Part shown: piece after piece, positions 17,446 through 24,244 of the stretch
How positions within the stretch are numbered: position 1 is the first letter of the stretch
Layout: each line of letters begins with the position of its first letter
Assembly (NCBI RefSeq): GCF_900090325.1
Contig: NZ_FMHW01000002.1
Location: forward strand, 1,488,001-1,552,000
DNA from: Micromonospora pallida
GTDB taxonomy: Bacteria > Actinomycetota > Actinomycetes > Mycobacteriales > Micromonosporaceae
DNA: 64,000 nt
Direction of reading: 5' to 3'
The notes under the pieces: model-generated
The model's database searches: none
What the model was told of the DNA's origin: nothing
What the model saw: only the letters and a program-made list of their open reading frames with translations
Translations under genes and position numbers: made by a program

Positions 17446-17823
17446 GTGGACGAGACCGTGTACGTGGGCAACGCGGGCGTGGACGGGGCCGGTGACGGCG
17501 GCTGGCTGCTGGGCCACTTCATGCCCGCCGGACACCCGCGCCACAGCACTGACGTGGAGGTGAAGTGGGGGGTGCACGCGGCGGGGGAGAGCCGCTCCCG
17601 GTGGGCGACCGGCGAGCGCCGTACCGCCCTGCTGGTGCTGGTCAGCGGGGCGTTCCGGGTGGAACTGCCGGACCGGACAGTCTGTCTGCGCGAGCCTGGT
17701 GACTACGTCGTCTGGGGTCGGGGCGTCGACCACTCCTGGTACGCCGAGCAGGAGTCCGTGCTGTTAACGGTCCGCTGGCCCTCGGTGCCCGGCTACCGGG
17801 TGGAGCCACCGGTCCGACGCTGA
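17446..17823 (+). CDS. Small cupin-fold protein
   Basis: The product is 125 aa from GTG 17446 (GGGGAGAAG upstream). The opening WLLGHFMPAG and EVKWGVHAAGESRS, followed by LLVLVSGAFRVELPDR and LREPGDYVVWGRGVDHSWYAE, form one double-stranded beta-helix. Similar proteins have been labelled signal peptidase I in automated annotation, but no Ser-Lys dyad or membrane anchor is present. A metal-binding or ligand-sensing role is possible. Element A copy 3 follows its stop. Confidence 0.75.
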   Translation: MDETVYVGNAGVDGAGDGGWLLGHFMPAGHPRHSTDVEVKWGVHAAGESRSRWATGERRTALLVLVSGAFRVELPDRTVCLREPGDYVVWGRGVDHSWYAEQESVLLTVRWPSVPGYRVEPPVRR

Positions 17824-17837
17824 CCTCGACGGGGTGA

Positions 17838-17895
17838 GGTGGTAGCAGGGGTCCCCTGTTACCGCTTTTTGTCGAGGAGGGGACCCCTGCAAACA
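17838..17895. repeat. Dispersed palindromic element A, copy 3
   Basis: Perfect 13-bp arms at 17845-17857 and 17878-17890 with the conserved TTACCGCTTTTTGTCGAGG centre; nearly identical to copy 1. It begins 15 bp past the cupin stop, so it could serve as that gene's 3' end. Confidence 0.85.
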
Positions 17896-17930
17896 TCTCA
17901 GCACCCCCGCGACCCGCATCCCGACATTCG

Positions 17931-17955
17931 GGAATGCCTACTAACCAGATAGGTT
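17931..17955 (+). promoter_or_regulatory. Possible ECF (SigR-like) promoter of the sulfur operon
   Basis: GGAAT at 17931-17935, 17-nt spacer, GTT at 17953-17955, in an unusually AT-rich gap about 50 nt before the cysteine dioxygenase gene. TAACCA and TGGTTA half-sites (17942-17947, 17959-17964) form an imperfect dyad that could be an operator. The spacer is one shorter than the best SigR sites, so this is tentative. Confidence 0.35.
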
Positions 17956-18007
17956 TTAGTGGTTATTCTGGGTTCGCTGCCCCGCTTAGCGTCCCGAGGA
18001 GCCAGCC

Positions 18008-18451
18008 ATGGACCATCCGCGTGAGCCGGACCTGCTCGCCGTCGCCCGCCGGCACGCCGTGCCGCCGCTGCCGGTCCGGTTCGACCCCGTCGAGCGGTGG
18101 TACACCCGGCTCGCGTCCGGACCGGACCACGAGGTCTGGCTGCTCACCTGGCTGCCCGGTCAAGGCACCGACCTGCATGACCACGGCGGTTCCGCCGGTG
18201 CCTTCCTGGTGGTCTCCGGCACGCTGACCGAGGAGGTCGTCTCCGGTGGGCGGCTGCGCCCGCATTCGCTCCCCGGGGGCACCGGCCGCCGGTTCGGGGC
18301 GCGCCACGTGCACCGGGTGACCAACCGGGGCGACGAGCCGGCGGTGAGCCTGCACGTCTACCGGCCGGCCCTGCGCCGGATGACCCGCTACCTTCTCACC
18401 GACGGCCGCCTTCGGGCCGCCGAGGTCGCCCGCGCGGGCGTCGCCTGGTGA
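18008..18451 (+). CDS. Cysteine dioxygenase family protein
   Basis: The product is 147 aa from ATG 18008 (CGAGGAG upstream). Cupin fold with the iron ligands HDHGGS near residue 57 and HVHRVTN near residue 99, as in bacterial thiol dioxygenases. The family oxidises cysteine or related thiols to sulfinates. The rhodanese-like gene follows within 65 bp, a pairing common in actinomycetes, and fits cysteine sulfur catabolism. Substrate specificity (cysteine, 3-mercaptopropionate or another thiol) cannot be read here. Confidence 0.88.
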   Translation: MDHPREPDLLAVARRHAVPPLPVRFDPVERWYTRLASGPDHEVWLLTWLPGQGTDLHDHGGSAGAFLVVSGTLTEEVVSGGRLRPHSLPGGTGRRFGARHVHRVTNRGDEPAVSLHVYRPALRRMTRYLLTDGRLRAAEVARAGVAW

Positions 18452-18513
18452 GTTCCCGAACCCCGTTGCCCGCCGGCGGCGTCGGCGACCCTCGTCCCAC
18501 CGGAGGACCCACC

Positions 18514-19185
18514 ATGCCCCACCGCTGTCTGCCCGACCCGTCCGTCACCCCGCCCGGCTCGTCCGCCACCCGGCCTGCATCGTCGGTGACCGCGCTGTCC
18601 GGCCCGTCCGTTGCCCCGTCGCTGGGAGCGACCACCACGCCGACCAGCCCTTCCGCGACCGCGCCGGCCAGGCCCTCCGTGACCGCGCCGACCGGCGCCT
18701 CCGTGACCGCGCCGACTGGTCCCTCCGTGACCGTGCCGGCCGGCTCCCGGGGCATCGACGAGATCCTCGCCGCCGCGCGGGCCCGGTTGCGTCGGCTCGA
18801 CCCGGAGCAGGCCCACGTGGCGTACCGGCGTGGCGCGTTGCTGGTCGACATCCGGCCGGCCGCCCAGCGGGCCGCGTACGGCACGGTCCCGGGCGCGCTC
18901 GCCATCGAGCGCAACGTCCTCGAGTGGCGGTTCGATCCACGCTGCGCCGCGCGGCTGCCGCAGGCCGTCGACTACGACCTGCGGGTCGTGATCCTCTGCC
19001 AGGAGGGCTACACCTCGTCGCTCGCCGCGGCCGCGTTGCAGGACCTCGGCCTGCACCGGGCCACCGACGTCGTCGGCGGCTTCGCCGCCTGGTCCATCGC
19101 CGGGCTACCCACGCTCGGCCCGACCGTTCTGCGGCCCCCGGCGTCAACCGTCGCGCCGGTGGCCGTCCGACCCACGCCGTACTGA
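18514..19185 (+). CDS. Rhodanese-like domain protein with a repetitive N-terminus
   Basis: The product is 223 aa. ATG 18514 has GGAGGA 7 nt upstream; GTG 18448, overlapping the previous stop, is an alternative. The first 80 residues are low-complexity, with repeats of the type PSVTAPTG. The rhodanese domain follows (AYRRGALLVDIRPAAQRAAYG), and CQEGYTS provides the active-site Cys loop near residue 165. Rhodaneses carry persulfide sulfur on that Cys. It is operonic with cysteine dioxygenase. The repetitive N-terminus is probably a flexible, non-conserved extension. Confidence 0.85.
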   Translation: MPHRCLPDPSVTPPGSSATRPASSVTALSGPSVAPSLGATTTPTSPSATAPARPSVTAPTGASVTAPTGPSVTVPAGSRGIDEILAAARARLRRLDPEQAHVAYRRGALLVDIRPAAQRAAYGTVPGALAIERNVLEWRFDPRCAARLPQAVDYDLRVVILCQEGYTSSLAAAALQDLGLHRATDVVGGFAAWSIAGLPTLGPTVLRPPASTVAPVAVRPTPY

Positions 19186-19230
19186 CCGCCGACCCCGGCG
19201 CGTCGCGCGGCAGCCCAGCAGGGAGGCAGC

Positions 19231-19809
19231 ATGTCCGTCTTCGCCACGTCCGCGCGTCCGTACCCGACGCCACGCCTGGTCGCGCCGCCGCGACCCCGGG
19301 CGACCCCGGTCCTGACCATCACCGTCGACGTCGCCTCCGGTGCGGTCACCCCGCGCCTGGCCCGCCTGGTCGAACTGCTCAACGAACTGGCCGAGACCGG
19401 TGAGGGGGTCCTGCGGGTACGCGGCACGGACCGGCTCGCGCCGGCCGTCCCCGCGCCCGCGGAGCCCCACCCGGAGCCGGCACCCCGCCCTGATCCGTCC
19501 AGCCCGGACACCGTGCTCGTCGCGGTCGCCGCCCGGGACGCGCGCCGCGGCTCCCGGGTCCTGGGCCTGACCCGCATCGAGTTCGACCTGCTGCTCTTCC
19601 TCGCCGAGCACCCGCGGCGGGTCTTCACCCGGCGACAACTGCTGACCGGAGTCTGGGGTCACGAACACTCTGTCACCCGAACGGTGGACGTGCATGTCCG
19701 TCGGTTACGTGCCAAGGTCGGTGACGACGTCCCGCTGGTGACCACCGTGCACGGGGTCGGCTACCGGCTCGCCGACGACGCGCCGGTGCTCATCGACCGC
19801 GACCACTGA
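19231..19809 (+). CDS. OmpR/PhoB-type winged-helix protein lacking a receiver domain (paralog 1)
   Basis: The product is 192 aa from ATG 19231 with AGGGAGGCAGC upstream. Residues about 105-185 are a typical trans_reg_C winged helix: [42 protein letters not shown] and TVHGVGYRL. There is no phospho-acceptor receiver domain; the N-terminal 100 residues are Pro-rich with one helical stretch. Its neighbour at 20074 has the same architecture, so the two arose by duplication. A receiver-less DNA-binding protein may act constitutively or through protein contacts. Confidence 0.88.
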   Translation: MSVFATSARPYPTPRLVAPPRPRATPVLTITVDVASGAVTPRLARLVELLNELAETGEGVLRVRGTDRLAPAVPAPAEPHPEPAPRPDPSSPDTVLVAVAARDARRGSRVLGLTRIEFDLLLFLAEHPRRVFTRRQLLTGVWGHEHSVTRTVDVHVRRLRAKVGDDVPLVTTVHGVGYRLADDAPVLIDRDH

Positions 19810-19837
19810 CCCTGGCGGCCGGGGTCGGATCTCCCGA

Positions 19838-19899
19838 AAGCGCCGACAGATGGAGGTGAAAGCCGCAAGGTACCCCCGTTCCTTTTCATCTCGGCGCTT
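19838..19899 (+). other. Structured leader or terminator hairpin between the paralogous regulators
   Basis: A 9-bp stem (AAGCGCCGA at 19838-19846 with 19891-19899), a 2-nt bulge, then a GATG/CATC stem (19849-19852 with 19887-19890) enclose a purine-rich centre. There is no U-tract. It could end the upstream transcript or act as a leader for the gene at 20074. It matches no riboswitch I can recall. Confidence 0.45.
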
Positions 19900-20073
19900 C
19901 TGCTGTAATCATCAAACGCCGTACGCAGAGCGAGCACTCGGCTCCAAAGCGTTCGTCGATTGTCACATTCCAGCAACACGGCCGCCCTTGATTCTCGAAC
20001 GGGGACCGGGAAATATCGATCCACAGGAGCGTTCCCGGGCCGTGGGGAGACACTGGACCAGCCAAGGAGGACC

Positions 20074-20682
20074 ATGTCGGTCAGCCCCGCCTCGTCGCGC
20101 GCCGGATGGCATACGTCCCAGCCCGCAGTCCCCGGTCGTCCTCCCGCCGGCCAGCGCCGTCCGTCCAGCACAGCGGCCCCGGTCCTCACCGTGACCCTGT
20201 CCATCCCGCTCTATTCCGAGGAGGCGCTGACCCCACCCGCCCGGCGGCTGCTCGAAGCGGCCCGGGAGCTGTTGGAACGGGGAGAGGGGGTCGTCGTCAC
20301 CGGCCCCGCGCCGGAACGGCGACCGGATCCCGTCCCGGCCGGCCGGTCGTCGTCCCGCCCCCAGGCCGCGCCGACCGTGCCGGCGCTGCACATCCTCGCC
20401 GCCTCCCGGTCGGTGCTGCGCGACGGGGAGCCGCTGCCGCTGACCCGGCTGGAGTTCGACCTGCTGTTGCACCTGGTCGCGCACCCCCGCCGGGTCTTCA
20501 CCCGGCTGCAACTGCTCAACGCCGTCTGGGGGTACGAGCACGCCGGGGTGCGCACCGTCGACGTGCACGTCCGGCGGCTACGCGGCAAGGTCGGGGTGGA
20601 CGTGCCCCTGGTCACCACGGTCTACGGCGTCGGTTACCGGCTCGCCGACGACGCCCGGATCACCGTCGACCGTACCGGCTGA
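20074..20682 (+). CDS. OmpR/PhoB-type winged-helix protein lacking a receiver domain (paralog 2)
   Basis: The product is 202 aa. ATG 20074 is preceded by AAGGAGG, which decides it over the longer open frame. Residues about 120-200 repeat the winged helix of the previous gene: [40 protein letters not shown] and TVYGVGYRL. The N-terminal half shares only the LxxAxELLxxGEGV helix with paralog 1. A 264-bp, relatively AT-rich gap upstream shows it probably has its own promoter. Target genes are unknown. Confidence 0.88.
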   Translation: MSVSPASSRAGWHTSQPAVPGRPPAGQRRPSSTAAPVLTVTLSIPLYSEEALTPPARRLLEAARELLERGEGVVVTGPAPERRPDPVPAGRSSSRPQAAPTVPALHILAASRSVLRDGEPLPLTRLEFDLLLHLVAHPRRVFTRLQLLNAVWGYEHAGVRTVDVHVRRLRGKVGVDVPLVTTVYGVGYRLADDARITVDRTG

Positions 20683-20687
20683 CGCCA

Positions 20688-20716
20688 CCGGCCCCGAGCC
20701 CCGCTCGAGGGGCCGG
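20688..20716 (+). terminator. Probable terminator after winged-helix paralog 2
   Basis: An 8-bp perfect stem (CCGGCCCC at 20688-20695 with 20709-20716) plus extra partial pairing in the loop, starting 5 bp past the stop. Confidence 0.5.
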
Positions 20717-20768
20717 TCTGTGTTCCGGTCCGGGGGAACGCCCCGGGCCGGTCCGGCACCATGGTCGG

Positions 20769-21407
20769 ATGCGGATCCGCCCCATCTCCCCCGAACGGCT
20801 CGTCGTCGCGTTGACCGAGCGGCTGGTCGGGGCCCCGGTCGCCGGACGACTGCGGGTCGCCGTGGACGGTCCACCCGCCGCCGACCCGGACGCCCTGGCC
20901 GGGGCGCTGGTCGACCCGTTGCGCGCGGCGGGCCGGCCGGTGCTGCACGTACGCACCACCGACTTCCTGCGTCCGGCGTCGGTCAGACTCGAACACGGCC
21001 GGACCAACCCCGACTCGTACTACCTGGGCTGGTTCGACGAGGCGGGGCTGCGCCGCGAGGTCCTGGACCCGGCGGGCCCCGACGGCACCGGCCACCTGCT
21101 GCCGTCCCTCTGGGACGCCCGCGCCGACCGGGCCAGCCGCGCCGGGTACGTGCACCTGCCACCCGGCGGTGTGGTCCTGGTCAGCGGCCCGTTGCTGCTC
21201 GGCGGCGGACTGCCCTTCGACGTCACCGTCCACCTGGTGCTCTCGCCGGCCGCGCTGCGCCGCCGGACCGACGCCGCGCAGGCGTGGACGCTGCCCGCCT
21301 TCGCCCGGTACGCCGAGGAGGTCGCCCCGCAGGACTTCGCTGACGTGGTGGTCCGCCTCGACGACCCTCGGCACCCGGCGCTGGTGGAGACCGCACCGAC
21401 CGGATGA
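20769..21407 (+). CDS. Uridine kinase-like protein with a degenerate P-loop
   Basis: The product is 212 aa from ATG 20769; the long open frame upstream is a shadow of the regulator gene. The layout follows actinobacterial uridine kinase-like P-loop proteins: VAVDGPPAADPDALAGAL where G-x-x-x-x-GKT/S is expected, VLHVRTTDFLRPASVRLEHG, YYLGWFDEAGLRREVLDP and late GVVLVSGPLLL. The Walker A Gly-Lys-Ser/Thr is absent (ADPDA), so classical ATP binding is doubtful. It may be catalytically dead, bind something else, or be decaying. A 52-bp tandem duplication begins at its stop codon. Confidence 0.75.
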   Translation: MRIRPISPERLVVALTERLVGAPVAGRLRVAVDGPPAADPDALAGALVDPLRAAGRPVLHVRTTDFLRPASVRLEHGRTNPDSYYLGWFDEAGLRREVLDPAGPDGTGHLLPSLWDARADRASRAGYVHLPPGGVVLVSGPLLLGGGLPFDVTVHLVLSPAALRRRTDAAQAWTLPAFARYAEEVAPQDFADVVVRLDDPRHPALVETAPTG

Positions 21408-21509
21408 GCCACCCGGCGAGCGAACGACCCCGGGCCGCCCGGAGAGCGAACGACGCCGAGCCACCCGGCGAGCGAACGACCCCGGGCCGCCCGGAAGGGG
21501 ACGACGCCG
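21406..21509. repeat. 52-bp tandem duplication at the 3' end of the kinase-like gene
   Basis: Two direct units (21406-21457 and 21458-21509), each beginning GAGCCACCCGGCGAGCGAAC, match except near the end. The first unit overlaps the TGA stop of the kinase-like gene. The duplicated part is non-coding. Confidence 0.75.
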
Positions 21510-21532
21510 GAGCCGGCTGCCGAAAATCCCCG

Positions 21533-21558
21533 GTTTGATCGTCGGTGGGCGTGGGTAA
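21533..21558 (+). promoter_or_regulatory. SigB/SigF-type promoter upstream of the DksA/TraR gene
   Basis: GTTT at 21533-21536, 16-nt spacer, GGGTAA at 21553-21558, about 80 nt before the start codon at 21640. Confidence 0.65.
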
Positions 21559-21639
21559 TCGCCCGGCTCACAAGCGGACCGTCGTCGGGTGCACACCCGG
21601 CTACCCGGGGTCCAGGAACCCGAGGAAAGGCAGACAGCG

Positions 21640-22038
21640 ATGCTCGTCCACGACACGGTCGGTACGGGGCGATCCCAGGAGGAGATCGACCGGATCCGCC
21701 TCGCCCTGCAGGCCCGCTACGACGAACTCTCCACGGAGTACGAGCAGGCGATGGTGGAGAGCCAGGTGCTCCGGCTGGTCGAGGTCGGCGACACCGCCGG
21801 GGACGACCAGGCCGACAGCGGCACCAAGACCGCCGAGCGGGACACCGCCCAGTCCCTGCTGCGGACCATCCTCGACCGGCGGGCCCAGTTCGAGCACGCC
21901 CTGGCCCGACTGGAGGAGGGCACCTACGGCCACTGCGAGGGCTGCTCCACGTCGATCCCGGTCGAGCGGCTCGAGATCTTCCCCTCCGCCACCACCTGTG
22001 TGACCTGCAAGCAGTCCCGGGAACGGCGGGCCGCCTGA
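21640..22038 (+). CDS. DksA/TraR family zinc-finger protein
   Basis: The product is 132 aa from ATG 21640, with GAGGAAAGG upstream. It has a long coiled-coil (about residues 8-90), then a C4-type zinc finger GHCEGCSTSIPVERLEIFP...CVTCK near residues 102-128. Family members bind the RNA polymerase secondary channel; DksA works with ppGpp. Actinobacterial TraR-like proteins of this kind occur beside stress genes, and the SigB-type promoter supports stress control. The acidic coiled-coil tip pair of true DksA is not obvious, so the mode of action is uncertain. Confidence 0.88.
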   Translation: MLVHDTVGTGRSQEEIDRIRLALQARYDELSTEYEQAMVESQVLRLVEVGDTAGDDQADSGTKTAERDTAQSLLRTILDRRAQFEHALARLEEGTYGHCEGCSTSIPVERLEIFPSATTCVTCKQSRERRAA

Positions 22039-22053
22039 GCGCCCGTACGCCAT

Positions 22054-22085
22054 CCACCGCCCCGGTCCCGCCGCCGGGGCGGTGG
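22054..22085 (+). terminator. Intrinsic-type terminator after the DksA/TraR gene
   Basis: A perfect 12-bp stem (CCACCGCCCCGG, 22054-22065, with 22074-22085) and an 8-nt loop. It covers the GTG at 22082, which argues for a later start of the next gene. Confidence 0.75.
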
Positions 22086-22096
22086 CGTTGACCGCC

Positions 22097-22969
22097 GTGG
22101 ACCGGATCCTGGTCGGCACCGCCTCCTGGACGGATTCGACGCTGCTGGAGTCCGGCTGGTACCCGTCGGAGGCGGACACCCCGGAGCGGCGACTGGCCCA
22201 CTACGCCCGCCAGTTCCCGCTGGTCGAGGTGGACGCCACCTACTACGCGCCGCCGGCCGAGCGGACCGCCCGGCTCTGGGCCGAACGCACCCCGGCGGGC
22301 TTCACCTTCAACGTCAAGGCGTTCAGCCTGCTCACCGGACACCCGACCCGGGTGGGCGCGCTGCACAAGGATCTGCGCCCGGAGACGGAGAAACGGAACA
22401 TCTACCCGGGTGACCTGCCGGCCCAGGCGTACGAGGAGGTCTGGACCCGGTTCCTCACCGCCCTGGATCCGCTGGTCGCCGCCGGCAAGCTCGGCGCGTT
22501 GCTGTTCCAGTTCCCGCCCTGGTTCACCATCCGCAGGGAGAACAAGCAGTACCTGCTGGAGGTGGCCCGGCGGTGCGCCCCGCTGCGGCCGGCCTTCGAG
22601 TTCCGGCACGCCTCCTGGTTCGCCGGGGACAACGCCGAGGAGACCCTCGACTTCCTGCGCCAACACCGGCTGACGTACGTCTGCGTGGACATGCCCCAGG
22701 GTCACCGTTCGTCGGTGCCACCGGTGCTGGCAGCCACCGCCGACCTGGCGGTGGTCCGCTTCCACGGCCACAGCGACCGGTGGACCAGCAAGGACATCCA
22801 CGAGAAGTTCGGCTACCACTACTCCGACCGGGAGCTGCGCGACTGGGCCCCGAGGCTGCGCGAGCTGGCCGGCCAGGCCGAGCGTACGCACGTGCTCCTG
22901 AACAACTGCTATCGCGACTACGCCCAGACCAACGCGGCCACCCTGGCCCGGCTGCTCGGCACCGGCTGA
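22097..22969 (+). CDS. DUF72 (YecE-like) family protein
   Basis: About 290 aa. GTG 22097 gives the family start MDRILVGTASWTD; an earlier GTG lies inside the terminator. The TIM-barrel-like family blocks are FPLVEVDATYYAPPAE, PAGFTFNVKAFSLLTGH, GALLFQFPPWF, AFEFRHASWF and VVRFHGHSDRW. DUF72 is widespread and has no firm biochemical role. No partner is evident from the neighbours. Confidence 0.9.
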   Translation: MDRILVGTASWTDSTLLESGWYPSEADTPERRLAHYARQFPLVEVDATYYAPPAERTARLWAERTPAGFTFNVKAFSLLTGHPTRVGALHKDLRPETEKRNIYPGDLPAQAYEEVWTRFLTALDPLVAAGKLGALLFQFPPWFTIRRENKQYLLEVARRCAPLRPAFEFRHASWFAGDNAEETLDFLRQHRLTYVCVDMPQGHRSSVPPVLAATADLAVVRFHGHSDRWTSKDIHEKFGYHYSDRELRDWAPRLRELAGQAERTHVLLNNCYRDYAQTNAATLARLLGTG

Positions 22970-23273
22970 CCCGCCGGAGGTGATTCACCCGGTCGGGGTG
23001 ACGCCACCTCACCCGGCCCCGGGCCATCGTGGCAGCTGTGTGCGGTTGTCGCCGCGCACGCGCGACGACGCGGAGACGGGGTGGTCGAGATGACGGTTCG
23101 GGTCGTACCGGACCACCGGCGCGTGGTAGGCGTGGCCGGGACGCGGACGCACCCGTCCGGCTGTGCGGCCCGGCCGCGTCGGGTCGGCCCGGCCCGGCAG
23201 TGGCGGGGGCCGACCGGGCCGCCGTGGCGTGACGACCATCGACGGTGGGAGACCGACGGACGGGGGTAGGCAC
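22970..23273 (+). other. Intergenic region without a supported gene
   Basis: Short overlapping open frames (up to 67 codons) lack ribosome binding sites. A GGGTAG at 23264-23269 has no GTTT at the right distance and is too close to the start at 23274 to be a SigB promoter. Nothing else is seen. Confidence 0.4.
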
Positions 23274-23702
23274 ATGGCTAACGAACCGAACTCGGTGTTC
23301 GAGTCATCGCTGGACAAGACCAATCTGATCCTCAAGGACATCGAGCAGGCCTACGGCTGGTCGAAGGACCGTCGCAACCAGTCCTTCGCGGCCCTGCGTA
23401 CGGTGCTGCACCTGCTGCGGGACCGGATGCCGGTGCAGGAGTGCGTGGAGTTCTCCGCGCAGTTGCCGGTGCTGGTGCGGGGCGTCTACTTCGACGGCTG
23501 GGACCCGTCGAACGTGCCGGTGAAGCTCAACCGGGACGACTTCCTCTTCGAGGTCCGGCAGGGCTTCCCGTTCGACACCGAGGGCGGCCCGGAACAGGTG
23601 GTACAGGTGGTGCTGGACACTTTGCGCCGGCACGTCACCCAGGGCGAGTGGGACGACGTACGGGCCACCATGCCCAGCGACCTGGCCCGGATGATTCCCT
23701 GA
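23274..23702 (+). CDS. DUF2267 family protein
   Basis: The product is 142 aa from ATG 23274; longer open frame upstream is not supported. It is a compact helical protein: DIEQAYGWSKDRRNQSFAA, then TVLHLLRDRMPVQECVEFSAQLPVLVRG and DDVRATMPSDLA are the DUF2267 signature. Family members are found near stress, cell-envelope and pyridoxamine-oxidase genes but have no proven activity. Inverted repeat family B follows its stop. Confidence 0.9.
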   Translation: MANEPNSVFESSLDKTNLILKDIEQAYGWSKDRRNQSFAALRTVLHLLRDRMPVQECVEFSAQLPVLVRGVYFDGWDPSNVPVKLNRDDFLFEVRQGFPFDTEGGPEQVVQVVLDTLRRHVTQGEWDDVRATMPSDLARMIP

Positions 23703-23758
23703 CCGACCTCGCCCGGCCCCGACGGCCCACCGACCCGGCGGGCCGTCGGGCCACGCCC

Positions 23759-23850
23759 CCCACTCCGTCGATCATGGAGTTGTGGCGCCACTGTTTGTGG
23801 CGGTTGTACGGGTTGGAGCGGTGCCCTAACTCCATGATCGACGGGGTGGG
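23759..23850. repeat. Dispersed inverted repeat family B, copy 1
   Basis: Arms of 23 bp (23759-23781 and 23828-23850) pair with a single mismatch around a 46-nt centre. The left arm contains CGTCGATCATGGAGTTGTGG. A degenerate second copy is at 42835-42925, sharing 27 of the first 29 left-arm bases. Confidence 0.8.
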
Positions 23851-23909
23851 TGAGCGTGACCGGATGTCTGGAACCAGCGGTATGTCGGGGAAGTGCGGCC
23901 TACCGTGTG

Positions 23910-23935
23910 GTTAGAGGAGATCGTGCGCCGGGTAC
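23910..23935 (+). promoter_or_regulatory. Probable SigB/SigF-type promoter of the repeat-peptide/JmjC operon
   Basis: GTTA at 23910-23913 (one off GTTT), 16-nt spacer, GGGTAC at 23930-23935, about 60 nt before the repeat-peptide start. Confidence 0.5.
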
Positions 23936-23995
23936 CACCGGCGGCACGACGAACCCCTGACCCAGGACGGGGCGGCGCATCCCGAGGGAGTACCG

Positions 23996-24238
23996 ATGGC
24001 ACTGAACGACGACGACATCACCACGACCAGCGGCGGCGGCGCGGAGGGTCCGGCTGACGGTGGTGCCACTCCGGGCCAGCAGGACGGTGGCGCCGACGGT
24101 GGCGCGGAGGGACCGGCCGACGGCGGTGCCACTCCGGGCCAGCAGGACGGTGGCGCCGACGGTGGCGCGGAGGGACCGGCCGACGGCGGTGCCACTCCCG
24201 GTCAGCAGGACGGTGGCGCCGACGGCAGCGCCCGGTAA
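23996..24238 (+). CDS. Small acidic peptide of three perfect 21-residue repeats; candidate JmjC substrate
   Basis: The product is 80 aa from ATG 23996, with CGAGGGAG upstream. A short leader (MALNDDDITTTSGGG) is followed by three copies of a 21-residue unit, AEGPADGGATPGQQDGGAD plus GG, ending SAR. The DNA repeats are exact 63-bp steps (24041, 24104, 24167) with a few silent changes. It contains no aromatic residue, Cys, Lys or His, so it should be disordered. The JmjC oxygenase gene starts 6 bp after its stop, so the two are translationally coupled. Leader plus identical repeats plus an adjacent hydroxylase resembles a multi-core RiPP precursor, but this is inference; it could also be a low-complexity tail of no function. 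Confidence 0.78.
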   Translation: MALNDDDITTTSGGGAEGPADGGATPGQQDGGADGGAEGPADGGATPGQQDGGADGGAEGPADGGATPGQQDGGADGSAR

Positions 24239-24244
24239 CCGGCA

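Noticed and set aside
23029..23269. Two short open frames before the DUF2267 gene
   Set aside because: No ribosome binding site, Arg/Pro-rich shadow composition and overlap with each other.
23264..23269. GGGTAG that looks like a SigB -10 element before the DUF2267 gene
   Set aside because: No GTTT 15-16 nt upstream and only 4 nt from the start codon.
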